Shown here one piece after another: positions 46,178 through 54,183 of a DNA stretch of 64,000 bases. Position 1 is the first letter of the stretch, and every line of letters starts with the position of its first letter. The position numbers and the translations under genes were made by a program. Under the pieces are notes generated by a model that did no database searches, was not told where the DNA came from, and saw nothing but the letters and a program-made list of their open reading frames with translations. The stretch comes from Akkermansia muciniphila (GTDB taxonomy: Bacteria; Verrucomicrobiota; Verrucomicrobiia; Limisphaerales; BJHT01). Where the stretch lies: positions 124,001 to 188,000 of the forward strand of contig CAMAUZ010000001.1 in the NCBI GenBank assembly GCA_945861535.1. Direction: 5' to 3'.

Positions 46178-47545
46178 ATGAAACAAGTTTTGGAATATCT
46201 GGCGGCAAACGAAGAGCGGTTCATCCGCGAGCTGTGTGAATACGTGAGTTTCCCGAGCGTATCGGCGCAGCCGCAGCATCGTGGCGATGTCGAGGCGTGC
46301 GCGAAATGGGTGGTCGCCCACTGTCAGCAGATCGGGCTGGAGGCGCAGCTTTGCCCGACGAATGGGAATCCCATCGTGCTCGCGCGCACGCCGCGCGATC
46401 CGGCGAAGCAGCGCCCGCATTATCTGGTTTACGGGCACTACGATGTGCAGCCGGCGGAGCCGTTCGAGCTGTGGAAATCGCCGCCGTTCGAGCCGCGCAT
46501 CCAGGGGCGGTCGCTGTTCGGCCGCGGCGCGAGCGACAACAAGGGACAGAACTTCGCGCATCTCAAGGCGGTTGAGGCTTATCTGAAAACGGGCACGCCG
46601 CTGCCGTGCGACCTGACGTTTGTGATCGAAGGCGAGGAGGAGGTCGGCTGCGAGAATCTGCCGCCGTTTCTGAAGAGTCATCGCGAGGAGCTGCGCTGCG
46701 ACGGCGTGGTGATTTCGGACACGGGGATTCTGGACTTGCAGCATCCGGCGCTGACTTACGCGCTGCGCGGGATCGCGGCGGTGGAGGTGACGTTGCACGG
46801 GCCGTCGCGCGATCTGCACTCGGGTCTGTATGGCGGCAGCGTGGATAATCCGGCGATGGCGTTGTCCCAGATGCTCGCGAGTCTGCGCGACAAAAACGGG
46901 CGCGTGGCGATTCCCGGATTCTACGAGGACGTGGTGAAGCTGACGGCCTACGAGCGCAAGGAAATGGCGCGGCTGCCGTTCAAGGAAAGCGCGTATCGGA
47001 AGTCACTCGGCGTTTCGGCGTTGTTTGGCGAAAAAGGTTTCACGCCGAACGAGCAGCGCGCCGCGCGGCCGACGGTCGAGATCAACGGCCTGACGAGCGG
47101 CTACCAAGGTGAGGGCAGCAAGACCATCGTGCCGTCGTGGGCGCGGGCGAAGCTGACCTTCCGGCTCGTGCCGAATCAAAAGCCCGAGAAAATCCTGAAG
47201 CTGGTGGCGAAACATCTGCGCAAGGTGTGCCCGCCGTCGGTGCGGATCGAGGTGTCGCAGGGACACGGTGGCGAGCCGTATCTGGTGTCGCCGCGGAGCG
47301 AGGCGGCGCAGGCGGCGTTGCGCGCGCTCGGGCAGGCGTTTGGCCACGCGCCCGTGCTGCTGCGCGAGGGCGGATCGATTCCCATCGTGAACGATTTCAA
47401 AAAAATCCTCGGCGTGGACACTCTGCTGGTCGGCCTCGCCCTCCCCGACGACAACCTGCATTCGCCGAACGAGAAATTCAGCCTGGATGCCTTCGCCGCC
47501 GGGATGCGGCTGGGGGCGCATTTGTGGAGGGAGCTGGGGGCGTGA
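46178..47545 (+). CDS. M20-family dipeptidase
   Basis: A 455-residue cytosolic metallopeptidase. Zinc ligands are recognisable: H87 and D89 in VYGHYDVQP, the aspartate of GRGASDNKGQ (about 119), the pair in EGEEEVGC (about 153) and a histidine near the end (LHSPNEKF). The lid domain with LHGPSRDLHSGLYGG sits in the middle. This arrangement fits the M20 dipeptidase/carnosinase-type subfamily, which cuts dipeptides or modified amino acids. The ATG at 46178 is used since the family begins close to this point; the frame upstream overlaps a repeat. No operon partner. Confidence 0.92.
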   Translation: MKQVLEYLAANEERFIRELCEYVSFPSVSAQPQHRGDVEACAKWVVAHCQQIGLEAQLCPTNGNPIVLARTPRDPAKQRPHYLVYGHYDVQPAEPFELWKSPPFEPRIQGRSLFGRGASDNKGQNFAHLKAVEAYLKTGTPLPCDLTFVIEGEEEVGCENLPPFLKSHREELRCDGVVISDTGILDLQHPALTYALRGIAAVEVTLHGPSRDLHSGLYGGSVDNPAMALSQMLASLRDKNGRVAIPGFYEDVVKLTAYERKEMARLPFKESAYRKSLGVSALFGEKGFTPNEQRAARPTVEINGLTSGYQGEGSKTIVPSWARAKLTFRLVPNQKPEKILKLVAKHLRKVCPPSVRIEVSQGHGGEPYLVSPRSEAAQAALRALGQAFGHAPVLLREGGSIPIVNDFKKILGVDTLLVGLALPDDNLHSPNEKFSLDAFAAGMRLGAHLWRELGA

Positions 47546-47634
47546 CGGCGAGCGAGCGTGAGAGGGTGTGAGGGCGTGAGGGTGCGATGGGGCGGTTGGA
47601 TGGGACGAGGAAATCTATCGCGCGGCAGCAATGT

Positions 47635-47835
47635 TCATGGGCGGCCCGCCGCGATTCCGTCCTTGATGTCCCGGTCGGAAATCCGGCGGCCTTTGCGGCG
47701 ACGGGCTATGAGTGCGCGGCCCGCGCGGAGATCGGCTACGGCCTGCCGGGCGGTGGCGTTCTCCTCACTTTGCAACACTTGGTCGGGGAGTTCGCGGCAC
47801 TGGGGCTTGGATTGGGAGGCAGTGTTGGCAGGCAT
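47635..47835 (-). CDS. Small basic protein, possible orphan antitoxin remnant
   Basis: A 66-residue frame, Arg-rich at the end (LIARRRKGRRISDRDIKDGI). Its codon use looks gene-like and its stop overlaps an ATG in an ATGA junction, as in toxin-antitoxin pairs, but the following frame ends after seven codons. It may be the antitoxin of a pair whose toxin was lost. No domain is recognised. Confidence 0.35.
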   Translation of the reverse strand: MPANTASQSKPQCRELPDQVLQSEENATARQAVADLRAGRALIARRRKGRRISDRDIKDGIAAGRP

Positions 47836-47972
47836 GGTGGGAATTCAGATTGGTTGTAGATGGTTGAGTTTAGGAGTGCTCCGAGAGCCTGACAACGTGC
47901 ATTTGATGGGCGGGCACATCGCGGTTGCTGGCGACGATTGGTGCGCGTTGGCCCAGTCCCGCAGGGACGACT

Positions 47973-48008
47973 GACAATAGCCCAGCACTCAAGTGCTGGG
48001 CTATTGTC
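47973..48008. repeat. Perfect palindrome with 17-bp arms
   Basis: GACAATAGCCCAGCACT, two bases, then the exact complement. A T-rich end (TTGTCTTT) could make it a terminator, but no gene points into it closely, so a dispersed repeat is more likely. Confidence 0.7.
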
Positions 48009-48133
48009 TTTCGCCCGCTGGGCTGGAACGGCGTACCGGGGCATGTGCATGAACTGAGATGCGTACTTCACGGACTGACATGGCGTGGTGAACCGGAGTT
48101 GTTTGCGGCGGCGAGCGAGATGGGATCGGGTGG

Positions 48134-48210
48134 GTAGGGCGCGTCTGTCCCCAGCGCGCCGCGTGGCGTGTGGACGCGCAGGCGGCGCGCTGAGGACAGG
48201 CGCGCCCTAC
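48134..48210. repeat. Family F 77-bp inverted repeat (copy 2)
   Basis: Opposite orientation to 37849-37925, same length, about seven differences. It lies downstream of the ABC-2 permease gene on the other strand. Confidence 0.88.
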
Positions 48211-48306
48211 CTTGAACTGCCGGCCCGTGGCTGGCTCCGTTTCGTTTCGGCGGTTGTTTCCTGCTGCCTCCTGACTTCTGTCTCCTGCCTCCTGTCCGTT
48301 GCTCCC

Positions 48307-49161
48307 TCACGAACTCGCGCTCGTGTACCGCCGGAGCGAGAGCCGCCAGACCCATTCGGAGAGGGCGAAGCAGACGATGCTGAGGCTGGCGAGGAGCAGC
48401 ATTTCCAAGGGGCTGTCGAGTTTTTGCACGAGGAGTTTCACGGGGACGTTGGCGACGAGGAGCATGGGGATGACGAGGGTGAAGAAGGCTTTGAAGAAGC
48501 CCTGGAAGGCCGAGTCGGGCAGGCGCGCGATGTTGAACAGATTGTAGTAGGCCCAGACGACGCCTTGCGCTCGGACGGTCCAGAAGCTGACGGTCGCGAG
48601 CAGGAACAGGAGCGAGTAGTGGATGAGGATGCCGAGGGCGCAGAGGAGGAGGAAGCCGAGGATTTGGAGGGGGCTGGGGACGAGGTGGAGCTGGCGCGCG
48701 GCGTAGATCATCACGGCGACGGCGGAGGCAGCGTTGATGAAGCCGCCGAGGTCCACCTGGCGGAGGGAGACGAGGAAGCGGAGGTTCACCGGGAGGAGGA
48801 GCATGAAGTCGAGTTTGCCGGTGCGGATGTGTTCGGAGAGTTGCGAGCAGTTGACGAGGAAGAGGGCGGTGAAGATTTGCTGGATGAAATGGCTCGCGCC
48901 GACGAGCAGGACAACTTCCCAGCGGGTCCAGGTGCCGATGCTGTCGGTGTGGGAATAGATGACGGCCATGAAGGTGAGTTGCAGCGCGAACCAGAGCAGT
49001 TCGACAATGATCCAGAGGAGGAAGTTGGATTTGAAACCCATCTCGCGGACGATCGAGTTGCGCCACAGCGCGGCGTAGATGGCGGCGTAGCTGCGCAGGG
49101 TGTGGGGCGGGAGGACGAGGGGTTCGTGTGGGGCGACGGGGGGTGGGGGAGCAGGGATCAT
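48307..49161 (-). CDS. ABC-2 type transporter permease
   Basis: A 284-residue inner-membrane protein with six hydrophobic segments (FLLWIIVELLWFALQLTFM first; MLLLASLSIVCFALSEWVW last) and the cytoplasmic phrase LSEHIRTGKLDFMLLLPVN, typical of the ABC2_membrane_6/DUF990 permease group. The ATG at 49161 precedes a short proline-rich tail and the first helix. A second permease of the same group lies upstream on the same strand; such pairs form a heterodimer exporter with an ATPase that is not present here. Confidence 0.85.
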   Translation of the reverse strand: MIPAPPPPVAPHEPLVLPPHTLRSYAAIYAALWRNSIVREMGFKSNFLLWIIVELLWFALQLTFMAVIYSHTDSIGTWTRWEVVLLVGASHFIQQIFTALFLVNCSQLSEHIRTGKLDFMLLLPVNLRFLVSLRQVDLGGFINAASAVAVMIYAARQLHLVPSPLQILGFLLLCALGILIHYSLLFLLATVSFWTVRAQGVVWAYYNLFNIARLPDSAFQGFFKAFFTLVIPMLLVANVPVKLLVQKLDSPLEMLLLASLSIVCFALSEWVWRLSLRRYTSASS

Positions 49162-49163
49162 TT

Positions 49164-49252
49164 GGCAGGGGAATTTAGGGCAGGGGAATGGGGTGAAGGA
49201 ATTTTCGCGGGTGATTTTTTTGTCTTCATTCCTTTGCCTCCATTCCTTTGCC
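49164..49252. repeat. Family K inverted repeat, imperfect
   Basis: GGCAGGGGAATTTAGGGCAG on the left and CATTCCTTTGCCTCCATTCC on the right, separated by about 35 bases. It lies immediately upstream of a permease start codon. Confidence 0.65.
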
Positions 49253-49320
49253 AACTCGGGTTCGTCTTGAGTTGCCAAGTTCGGTGGAGTCGGGCGCGAA
49301 ATGGGACCGTGAGTCGCGGT

Positions 49321-49387
49321 GGAGCGCCGAGCATTGCTCGGCTTGGGCGGGGGCGGGCGGTTCGTGCCGAGCAATGCTCGGCGCTCC
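49321..49387. repeat. Family G inverted repeat
   Basis: GGAGCGCCGAGCATTGCTCG and CGAGCAATGCTCGGCGCTCC form a perfect 21-bp stem around 25 bases. Each arm contains a smaller palindrome, CGAGCATTGCTCG. It lies between the two permease genes. Confidence 0.88.
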
Positions 49388-49461
49388 GGCACTTGCAACG
49401 CGCGCAGCGGTTGGGGCAATCGCGTCGGGTTTTTGCATGGGAGATTTCACAGCGTACGTTT

Positions 49462-50268
49462 TTAACCGCCGACGGCGGAGTATTTGCGAATGCCGCGGTT
49501 CCAGACGAAGCGGGCGAGGCCGTAGGTGATGGCGACCCAGGCGGCTTGGATGAGCAGGCCTTGCGCGAGGGCGGGGCCGGTGGTTTTGCCCATGTAAACG
49601 CTGATGGGGAAGAAGCAGAGGTAGGGGAAGGGCAGGTAGTTAATGACTGTGGCGGCGGCGGGCGGGAGGATGTCGAGGGGGAAGAGATGTCCGCCCGCGA
49701 GATATTCGAAGGCGAAGGCGATGAAGATGAAGGTGGCGACTTCGAGCACCCAGAAGGCGAGCAGCGCCATGGTGTAGGAGAGGAAGAATTGCAGGAGTGC
49801 GGTGAGGGCGAGCGAGAGGAGGAAAAGGCCGAAGGTCGCGATGTCAGGCGGCGCGACGAAGTGCTCGCGTTGGAGCGTGATGAACACGGCGACGGGGATG
49901 ATGGCGACGGCGGTGTAGATGATGCGTCCGGCGAAAAAGAGGCAGAGGCGGTAGCTGAGGTAGTCGATGGGTTTGAGGAGAAACTGGCTGATGTTGCCGT
50001 CCTTGATGTCGGCGGCGACCTGCCAGTCGTCCTCGGTCACGGAAGTGAGGGCATCGACGATGGTGATGAGGAGGTAGTAGGAAATCATCTCCCCCAGCGT
50101 GTAGGCACCGACGGTGGTGCCGTCGCCCTTGCCGGCGTAGATGGTTTTCCAGAGGAGGATGGTGGCGGTAAGCGGGACGAGGCCAAACGTGGCACGGAAC
50201 AGGAAGTTCACCCGGTAAACCAGGGTGTTCTGAATGCCGATGCTGATGACTTGCCAGTATTTTCCCAT
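49462..50268 (-). CDS. ABC-2 type transporter permease, second subunit
   Basis: A 268-residue six-helix membrane protein. GNISQFLLKPIDYLSYRL is the conserved loop before the third helix in the ABC2_membrane_6 group and matches TGKLDFMLLLPVN of the downstream permease in position. The ATG at 50268 starts a short cytoplasmic tail (MGKYWQVISIGIQNTL). Both permeases are transcribed in the same direction but are 300 bases apart with repeats between. The nucleotide-binding subunit normally found beside them is absent from this window; upstream lies a divergent gene. Confidence 0.85.
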   Translation of the reverse strand: MGKYWQVISIGIQNTLVYRVNFLFRATFGLVPLTATILLWKTIYAGKGDGTTVGAYTLGEMISYYLLITIVDALTSVTEDDWQVAADIKDGNISQFLLKPIDYLSYRLCLFFAGRIIYTAVAIIPVAVFITLQREHFVAPPDIATFGLFLLSLALTALLQFFLSYTMALLAFWVLEVATFIFIAFAFEYLAGGHLFPLDILPPAAATVINYLPFPYLCFFPISVYMGKTTGPALAQGLLIQAAWVAITYGLARFVWNRGIRKYSAVGG

Positions 50269-50304
50269 GATTGCGCTGCGGGTTCGGGCGTGGTGCGCGG
50301 GGCC

Positions 50305-50380
50305 GTAGCCGCCGAAGTGAGGAGGCGGATGGTTGCGCCATTCGCACGCGTGGCCTCCGCCTCGTCACCTCGGCGGCTAC
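50305..50380. repeat. Family A inverted pair between divergent genes
   Basis: Cores at 50305-50329 and 50356-50380 pair as a 25-bp stem with one mismatch (GAAGTG against CACCTC). The variable centre is 26 bases. It occupies most of the 165-base region between the permease and the spermidine-synthase-like gene. Confidence 0.85.
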
Positions 50381-50433
50381 GGGTTCACCCGTTTTCGTTT
50401 TCCATCCCGCGGAACTGTCAGTACAAGAACCGG

Positions 50434-52017
50434 GTGCAAAAGAAACAAGCCCCTTCGAGCGTTGACGCGCTTTCCCCCAGCCTCCGCCGGTATTTGTATT
50501 TCACCGCGGCCACGACGGGCGCGGTGGTGTTGGTGATCGAGATTCTGGGGGCGAAAATGCTCTCGCCGTACTTCGGCACGTCGCACTTCGTGTGGACGGC
50601 GCAGATCGCGGTGACGCTGGTGTCGCTGGCGTTCGGGTATTACGTGGGCGGCTGGATCGTGGACCGGACGCCGAAGCTGGGGCGGATTTATGGGAGCCTC
50701 TTGGTCGCGGCGATTTATCTGTGCTTCAGCGTGCTGGCGGTGGAGGCGGTGGCGTATCGGTGCCTGAAATTCAAGCTGGCGCTGGGGTCGCTGCTGGCGT
50801 CGGCGTTTCTGTTTTTTGTGCCGCTGTTTTTGCTCGCGATGGTCGGGCCGTTTTTCATCCGCGTGCTGACGGTGTCTGTCATCGGCGTGGGCGGAAATGC
50901 GGGACGGCTGTCGGCGATCAGCACGTTGGGGAGCGTGCTGGGGACGGTGTTGATTGGTTACGTGCTGATCCCGTTTCTGCCGAATTCGCAGACGATGTTC
51001 ATCACCGCGGGGCTGCTGATGGCGTTGGCGGTGGTTTATTTTTTTGGTTGGGGGCGCAAGACGCGGCAGCAGCCGGGCGTGGTGGTGGGCGTGGTGGCGG
51101 CGCTGCTGTTCGGGTGGGCGGGCGTGACGCGGGATCAACGGACGCAGTTTTCGTTCGGTTCGCAGGTGTTTCGCAGCAACTCGAACTTCGGCCAGTTGCA
51201 GGTGATTCAGGACAACTTCGGCGAGCGGTTGTATTACCTGAACGATTACCTTGTGCAGAATACCTACGACCCGACGGAGAAGCAGAGCGCGTCGATGTTC
51301 ACCTTCATGCTGCACGATCTGGCGGCTGCGTATGCGCCGCGCGTGGACGACGTGCTGTGCATCGGCATGGGCGTGGGGATCGTGCCGATGCAGTTCGCGC
51401 GCGAGGGGGCGAAGGTGGATGTGGTCGAGATCAACCCGGCGGTGGTGCCGGTGGCGGAGCAGTTTTTTGATTTCGACTCGAAGAAACTCAACGTGATTGT
51501 GGGCGACGGGCGCTACGTGGTGAACAGCAGCGCGAAGAAATACGACGCGGTGGTGCTCGACGCGTTCCTCGGGGATTCGTCGCCATCGCATCTGATGACG
51601 CGCGAGGCGTTCGCGGCGATGCGGCGGGTGCTGCGGCCGGACGGCGTGCTGGTGATCAACAGTTTTGGCGAGAACGACGTGGCGAAGGATTTTTTCGGGG
51701 CCTCGCTGGAGAAGACCTTGCGCGCGGTGTTTCGCAACGTGCGGACGCATCTGTCGGGCAATGGCAACGTGTTCCTGGTGGCGACGGATCAGGCGGAGTT
51801 CACGGTGCGTCGCCAGCCGAATTTCGACGCAATGCACCCGATTGTGCGGCATTCGGCGCGGCAGGCCTACGAGGGGATTCGCACGCCGGACGCGAAGCAC
51901 GGGATCGTGCTGACGGATGATTTCAATCCGGTGGATTTTTACGACGCGGCCAATCGCGAATCGATCCGGCGCAATCTCGCCCAGTCGATGGCGCAGAAGC
52001 CGGCGCGGGAGGAGTGA
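50434..52017 (+). CDS. Fused MFS/spermidine-synthase-like membrane protein
   Basis: About 527 residues. The N-terminal half has seven or so membrane helices (YFTAATTGAVVLVIEILGAK; GNAGRLSAISTLGSVLGTVL), and the C-terminal half is a Rossmann methyltransferase-like domain of the spermidine synthase family with VLCIGMGVGIVPMQFA near 308, the acidic VVEINPA and YDAVVLDAFLGDSSPSHL. Such fusions are widespread and their reaction is not established; a true polyamine synthase is uncertain. The start is a guess: GTG 50434 is just before the first helix, and the open frame continues far upstream antisense to the permeases. No partner gene. Confidence 0.78.
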   Translation: MQKKQAPSSVDALSPSLRRYLYFTAATTGAVVLVIEILGAKMLSPYFGTSHFVWTAQIAVTLVSLAFGYYVGGWIVDRTPKLGRIYGSLLVAAIYLCFSVLAVEAVAYRCLKFKLALGSLLASAFLFFVPLFLLAMVGPFFIRVLTVSVIGVGGNAGRLSAISTLGSVLGTVLIGYVLIPFLPNSQTMFITAGLLMALAVVYFFGWGRKTRQQPGVVVGVVAALLFGWAGVTRDQRTQFSFGSQVFRSNSNFGQLQVIQDNFGERLYYLNDYLVQNTYDPTEKQSASMFTFMLHDLAAAYAPRVDDVLCIGMGVGIVPMQFAREGAKVDVVEINPAVVPVAEQFFDFDSKKLNVIVGDGRYVVNSSAKKYDAVVLDAFLGDSSPSHLMTREAFAAMRRVLRPDGVLVINSFGENDVAKDFFGASLEKTLRAVFRNVRTHLSGNGNVFLVATDQAEFTVRRQPNFDAMHPIVRHSARQAYEGIRTPDAKHGIVLTDDFNPVDFYDAANRESIRRNLAQSMAQKPAREE

Positions 52018-52479
52018 AGTTGATGGCGGCGGTTGGCTGGGAGCGGTGGCGTCTTTCGGAGTGCGACTGGCCGCGGTCGCGTCGGGTGGGGCGGGGAACG
52101 GGGGAGAACGCTTGCGCACCGATGCGCGTTCGGGGCTGTTGCTGGCGGAGACCGTCCGTGCGCCGGGTGCCGGCGCCTGGCCCCGGAGCGCGATGGAGCC
52201 GCGGTCGCAGCGGTTGGAGAGGGGCGGGGGCATCCGAAAATCTCCCGGCGCCTCGGCGAACTCCGGGGGGCGCCGCAGGCCGGCGGTGCTGGCTGGGCGG
52301 CGTTGGATTGCCGGAGGCGACCTTGATTGCGCTAGGCGCATGTTCCGCGACTCGAACCTCAGGAAACCGCCTCGCCAAGACAGATTGATCTTTCTGCCGC
52401 AGCGAAAGAAACTGGGCCAGAATTACGGTTTGACAACCCGAGTCCAAACCATAACATACGTAACATAACTAAGACACTT
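52018..52479. other. Intergenic region of 462 bases before cysI
   Basis: Very GC-rich up to about 52330 with a decayed palindrome (GCGACTGGCCGCGGTCGC near 52062) and no credible gene; the last 50 bases are AT-richer and hold the cysI promoter candidate. Confidence 0.5.
52430..52457 (+). promoter_or_regulatory. Candidate sigma-70 promoter of cysI
   Basis: A perfect -35 box TTGACA at 52430-52435, a 16-base spacer and TAACAT at 52452-52457 as -10 (four of six). The leader would be about 16-20 bases. The symmetric TACGTA just after could be a regulator contact. Confidence 0.55.
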
Positions 52480-54168
52480 ATGATTGAAACCGCCGCGCCA
52501 GCAAAGCTCACGCACAACGAAGTCATCAAGGACGCCATCCCCACGCTCGCCGGCAACATTGCCGCGACCGTCGCCTCCGGCACCGACCAGTTTTCCGCCG
52601 ACGACCAGCAATTCATCAAGTTCCACGGCATCTACCAGCAGGACGACCGCGACGCGCGCAAGACCCAGAAGAAGTTCATCATGATGATCCGCGGGCGCAT
52701 CCCCGGCGGCATCATGACCCCGGCGCAGTGGATCACCTTCGATGACCTCGCCTCGACTTACGGCAACAACACGCTGCGGATCACGACGCGGCAGAGCATT
52801 CAGTTTCATGGCGTCGTGATGTCCGGCCTCGGCCCGCTCATTAAGAAAATCAACGAGGCGCTCCTCTCCACGCTCGCGGCGTGCGGCGATGTGAACCGCA
52901 ACATCACCGCTTCACCCACGCCGGCACAAATCGCCGCGCGCGCCGAAATGGTGGCCGATTGTCACCGCGTGGTCGCCGCGCTCGCGCCCCAGACCAAGGC
53001 CTATCACTCCATCTGGATCGACGGCGTGCAGTTGAAAATCGACGAAACGGAGAACAAGGACTTTGTCGATCCGCTCTACGGCAAGACCTACCTGCCGCGC
53101 AAATTCAAGACCGCCTTCGTCCTCCCGCCGAACAACGACATGGACGTCTTCACCAACGACCTCGGCTTCATCGCCATCGTCGAGAACGGGAAGCTGCTCG
53201 GCTACAATCTCACCGCCGGCGGCGGCATGGGGCGCAGCCACGGCAATGAGATGACCTATCCCCGCCTCGCCGATGTGCTCGGTTATTTCCCGCGCGAGCA
53301 CGTCGTGGAAATCGCCAAGGCCGTGCTGACCGTCCATCGCGACTTCGGCGACCGCACCGATCGCAAACACGCGCGGCTCAAGTACGTCTTGCAGGAACGC
53401 GGCGTGGACTTTGTCCGGGGCGAAATTGAAAAACGCGCCGGCTGCAAACTGGAGCCGGCACGTCCCTATAAATTCACCACGAGCAATGACACCTACGGCT
53501 GGCAACACGCCCTCGATGGCACCCATTTTCTGACGCTGTTTGTCGAAACTGGCCGGATCAAAGACACGCCTGACGCGCGCCAGAAGACCGCCCTGCGGCA
53601 GGTGGCGGAAAAATTCCCTGCCATCGAATTCCGGCTCACGGGGAATCAAAACGTCCTCCTCGCCAACATCCGCCCTGCCGACAAAACGGCCATCACCGCG
53701 CTGCTCGCCGAGCACGGCGTGCGCACCGAAAACCAGACCACCCTTCTCCACGGCAACTCGATGGCCTGCCCGGCGCTGCCCACCTGCGGCCTCGCGCTGG
53801 CCGAGTCCGAACGCATGTTGCCCGGCCTCGTGGACCGGATCGAAAAGCTCTGCGCCGACCTCGGCCTCGACCGCGAGGAAATCATCATCCGCTCCACCGG
53901 CTGCCCCAACGGCTGCGCCCGTCCCTACATGGCGGAGATCGCCTTCGTCGGCAAAGCCCCCGGCCGCTACCAGCTCTGGCTCGGTGGCAACGCCGCCGGC
54001 ACGCGCCTCAACCGCCTCTTCAAGGACGTGGTCAAGGATCCTGAAATCGAGGCCGAACTCCGCCCCCTGCTCGCGCGCTTCGCGACGGAGCGCACCGCCG
54101 GCGAACGCTTCGGGGATTGGTGCTACCGGGTGGTGTTGAAGGAACAGGGTGGAGTGTTAGTGAACTAA
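52480..54168 (+). CDS. cysI: Sulfite reductase, haemoprotein (beta) subunit
   Basis: A 562-residue cytosolic enzyme reducing sulfite to sulfide with a sirohaem and a 4Fe-4S cluster. The cluster ligands are all present: C430-x5-C436 (CPALPTC) and C475-x3-C479 (CPNGC), with the spacing of E. coli CysI. The N-terminal half has TTRQSIQFHGV, the sirohaem-site region. Length matches the CysI family. The flavoprotein partner CysJ is not in the window, so electrons may come from elsewhere. The 3' neighbour is a foreign-looking gene 15 bases on; sulfate uptake genes resume at 57704. Confidence 0.92.
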   Translation: MIETAAPAKLTHNEVIKDAIPTLAGNIAATVASGTDQFSADDQQFIKFHGIYQQDDRDARKTQKKFIMMIRGRIPGGIMTPAQWITFDDLASTYGNNTLRITTRQSIQFHGVVMSGLGPLIKKINEALLSTLAACGDVNRNITASPTPAQIAARAEMVADCHRVVAALAPQTKAYHSIWIDGVQLKIDETENKDFVDPLYGKTYLPRKFKTAFVLPPNNDMDVFTNDLGFIAIVENGKLLGYNLTAGGGMGRSHGNEMTYPRLADVLGYFPREHVVEIAKAVLTVHRDFGDRTDRKHARLKYVLQERGVDFVRGEIEKRAGCKLEPARPYKFTTSNDTYGWQHALDGTHFLTLFVETGRIKDTPDARQKTALRQVAEKFPAIEFRLTGNQNVLLANIRPADKTAITALLAEHGVRTENQTTLLHGNSMACPALPTCGLALAESERMLPGLVDRIEKLCADLGLDREEIIIRSTGCPNGCARPYMAEIAFVGKAPGRYQLWLGGNAAGTRLNRLFKDVVKDPEIEAELRPLLARFATERTAGERFGDWCYRVVLKEQGGVLVN

Positions 54169-54183
54169 GGCAAGAGTGCTAAA

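Larger units (their letters stand above)
47546..48306. other. Intergenic region of 761 bases: repeats and one doubtful small ORF
   Basis: Holds the doubtful small frame at 47635-47835, a GTCCCGCAGGGAC mini-palindrome (47955-47967), a perfect 36-bp palindrome and a family F element. Apart from these, nothing recognisable. Confidence 0.6.

Noticed and set aside
47973-48008. Terminator for the M20 peptidase gene
   Set aside because: It is more than 400 bases from the stop codon and looks like a dispersed repeat with a weak T tract.
48085-50433. Long plus-strand extension upstream of the spermidine-synthase-like gene
   Set aside because: It runs antisense through both ABC-2 permease genes and is acidic low-complexity sequence (EEGEEGFEEALEG type). 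It is an artefact of codon bias, so the gene is started at 50434.
50434-52017. Assigning the gene as spermidine synthase (speE)
   Set aside because: The membrane half and the lack of clear polyamine-site residues make the reaction uncertain, so no symbol is given.
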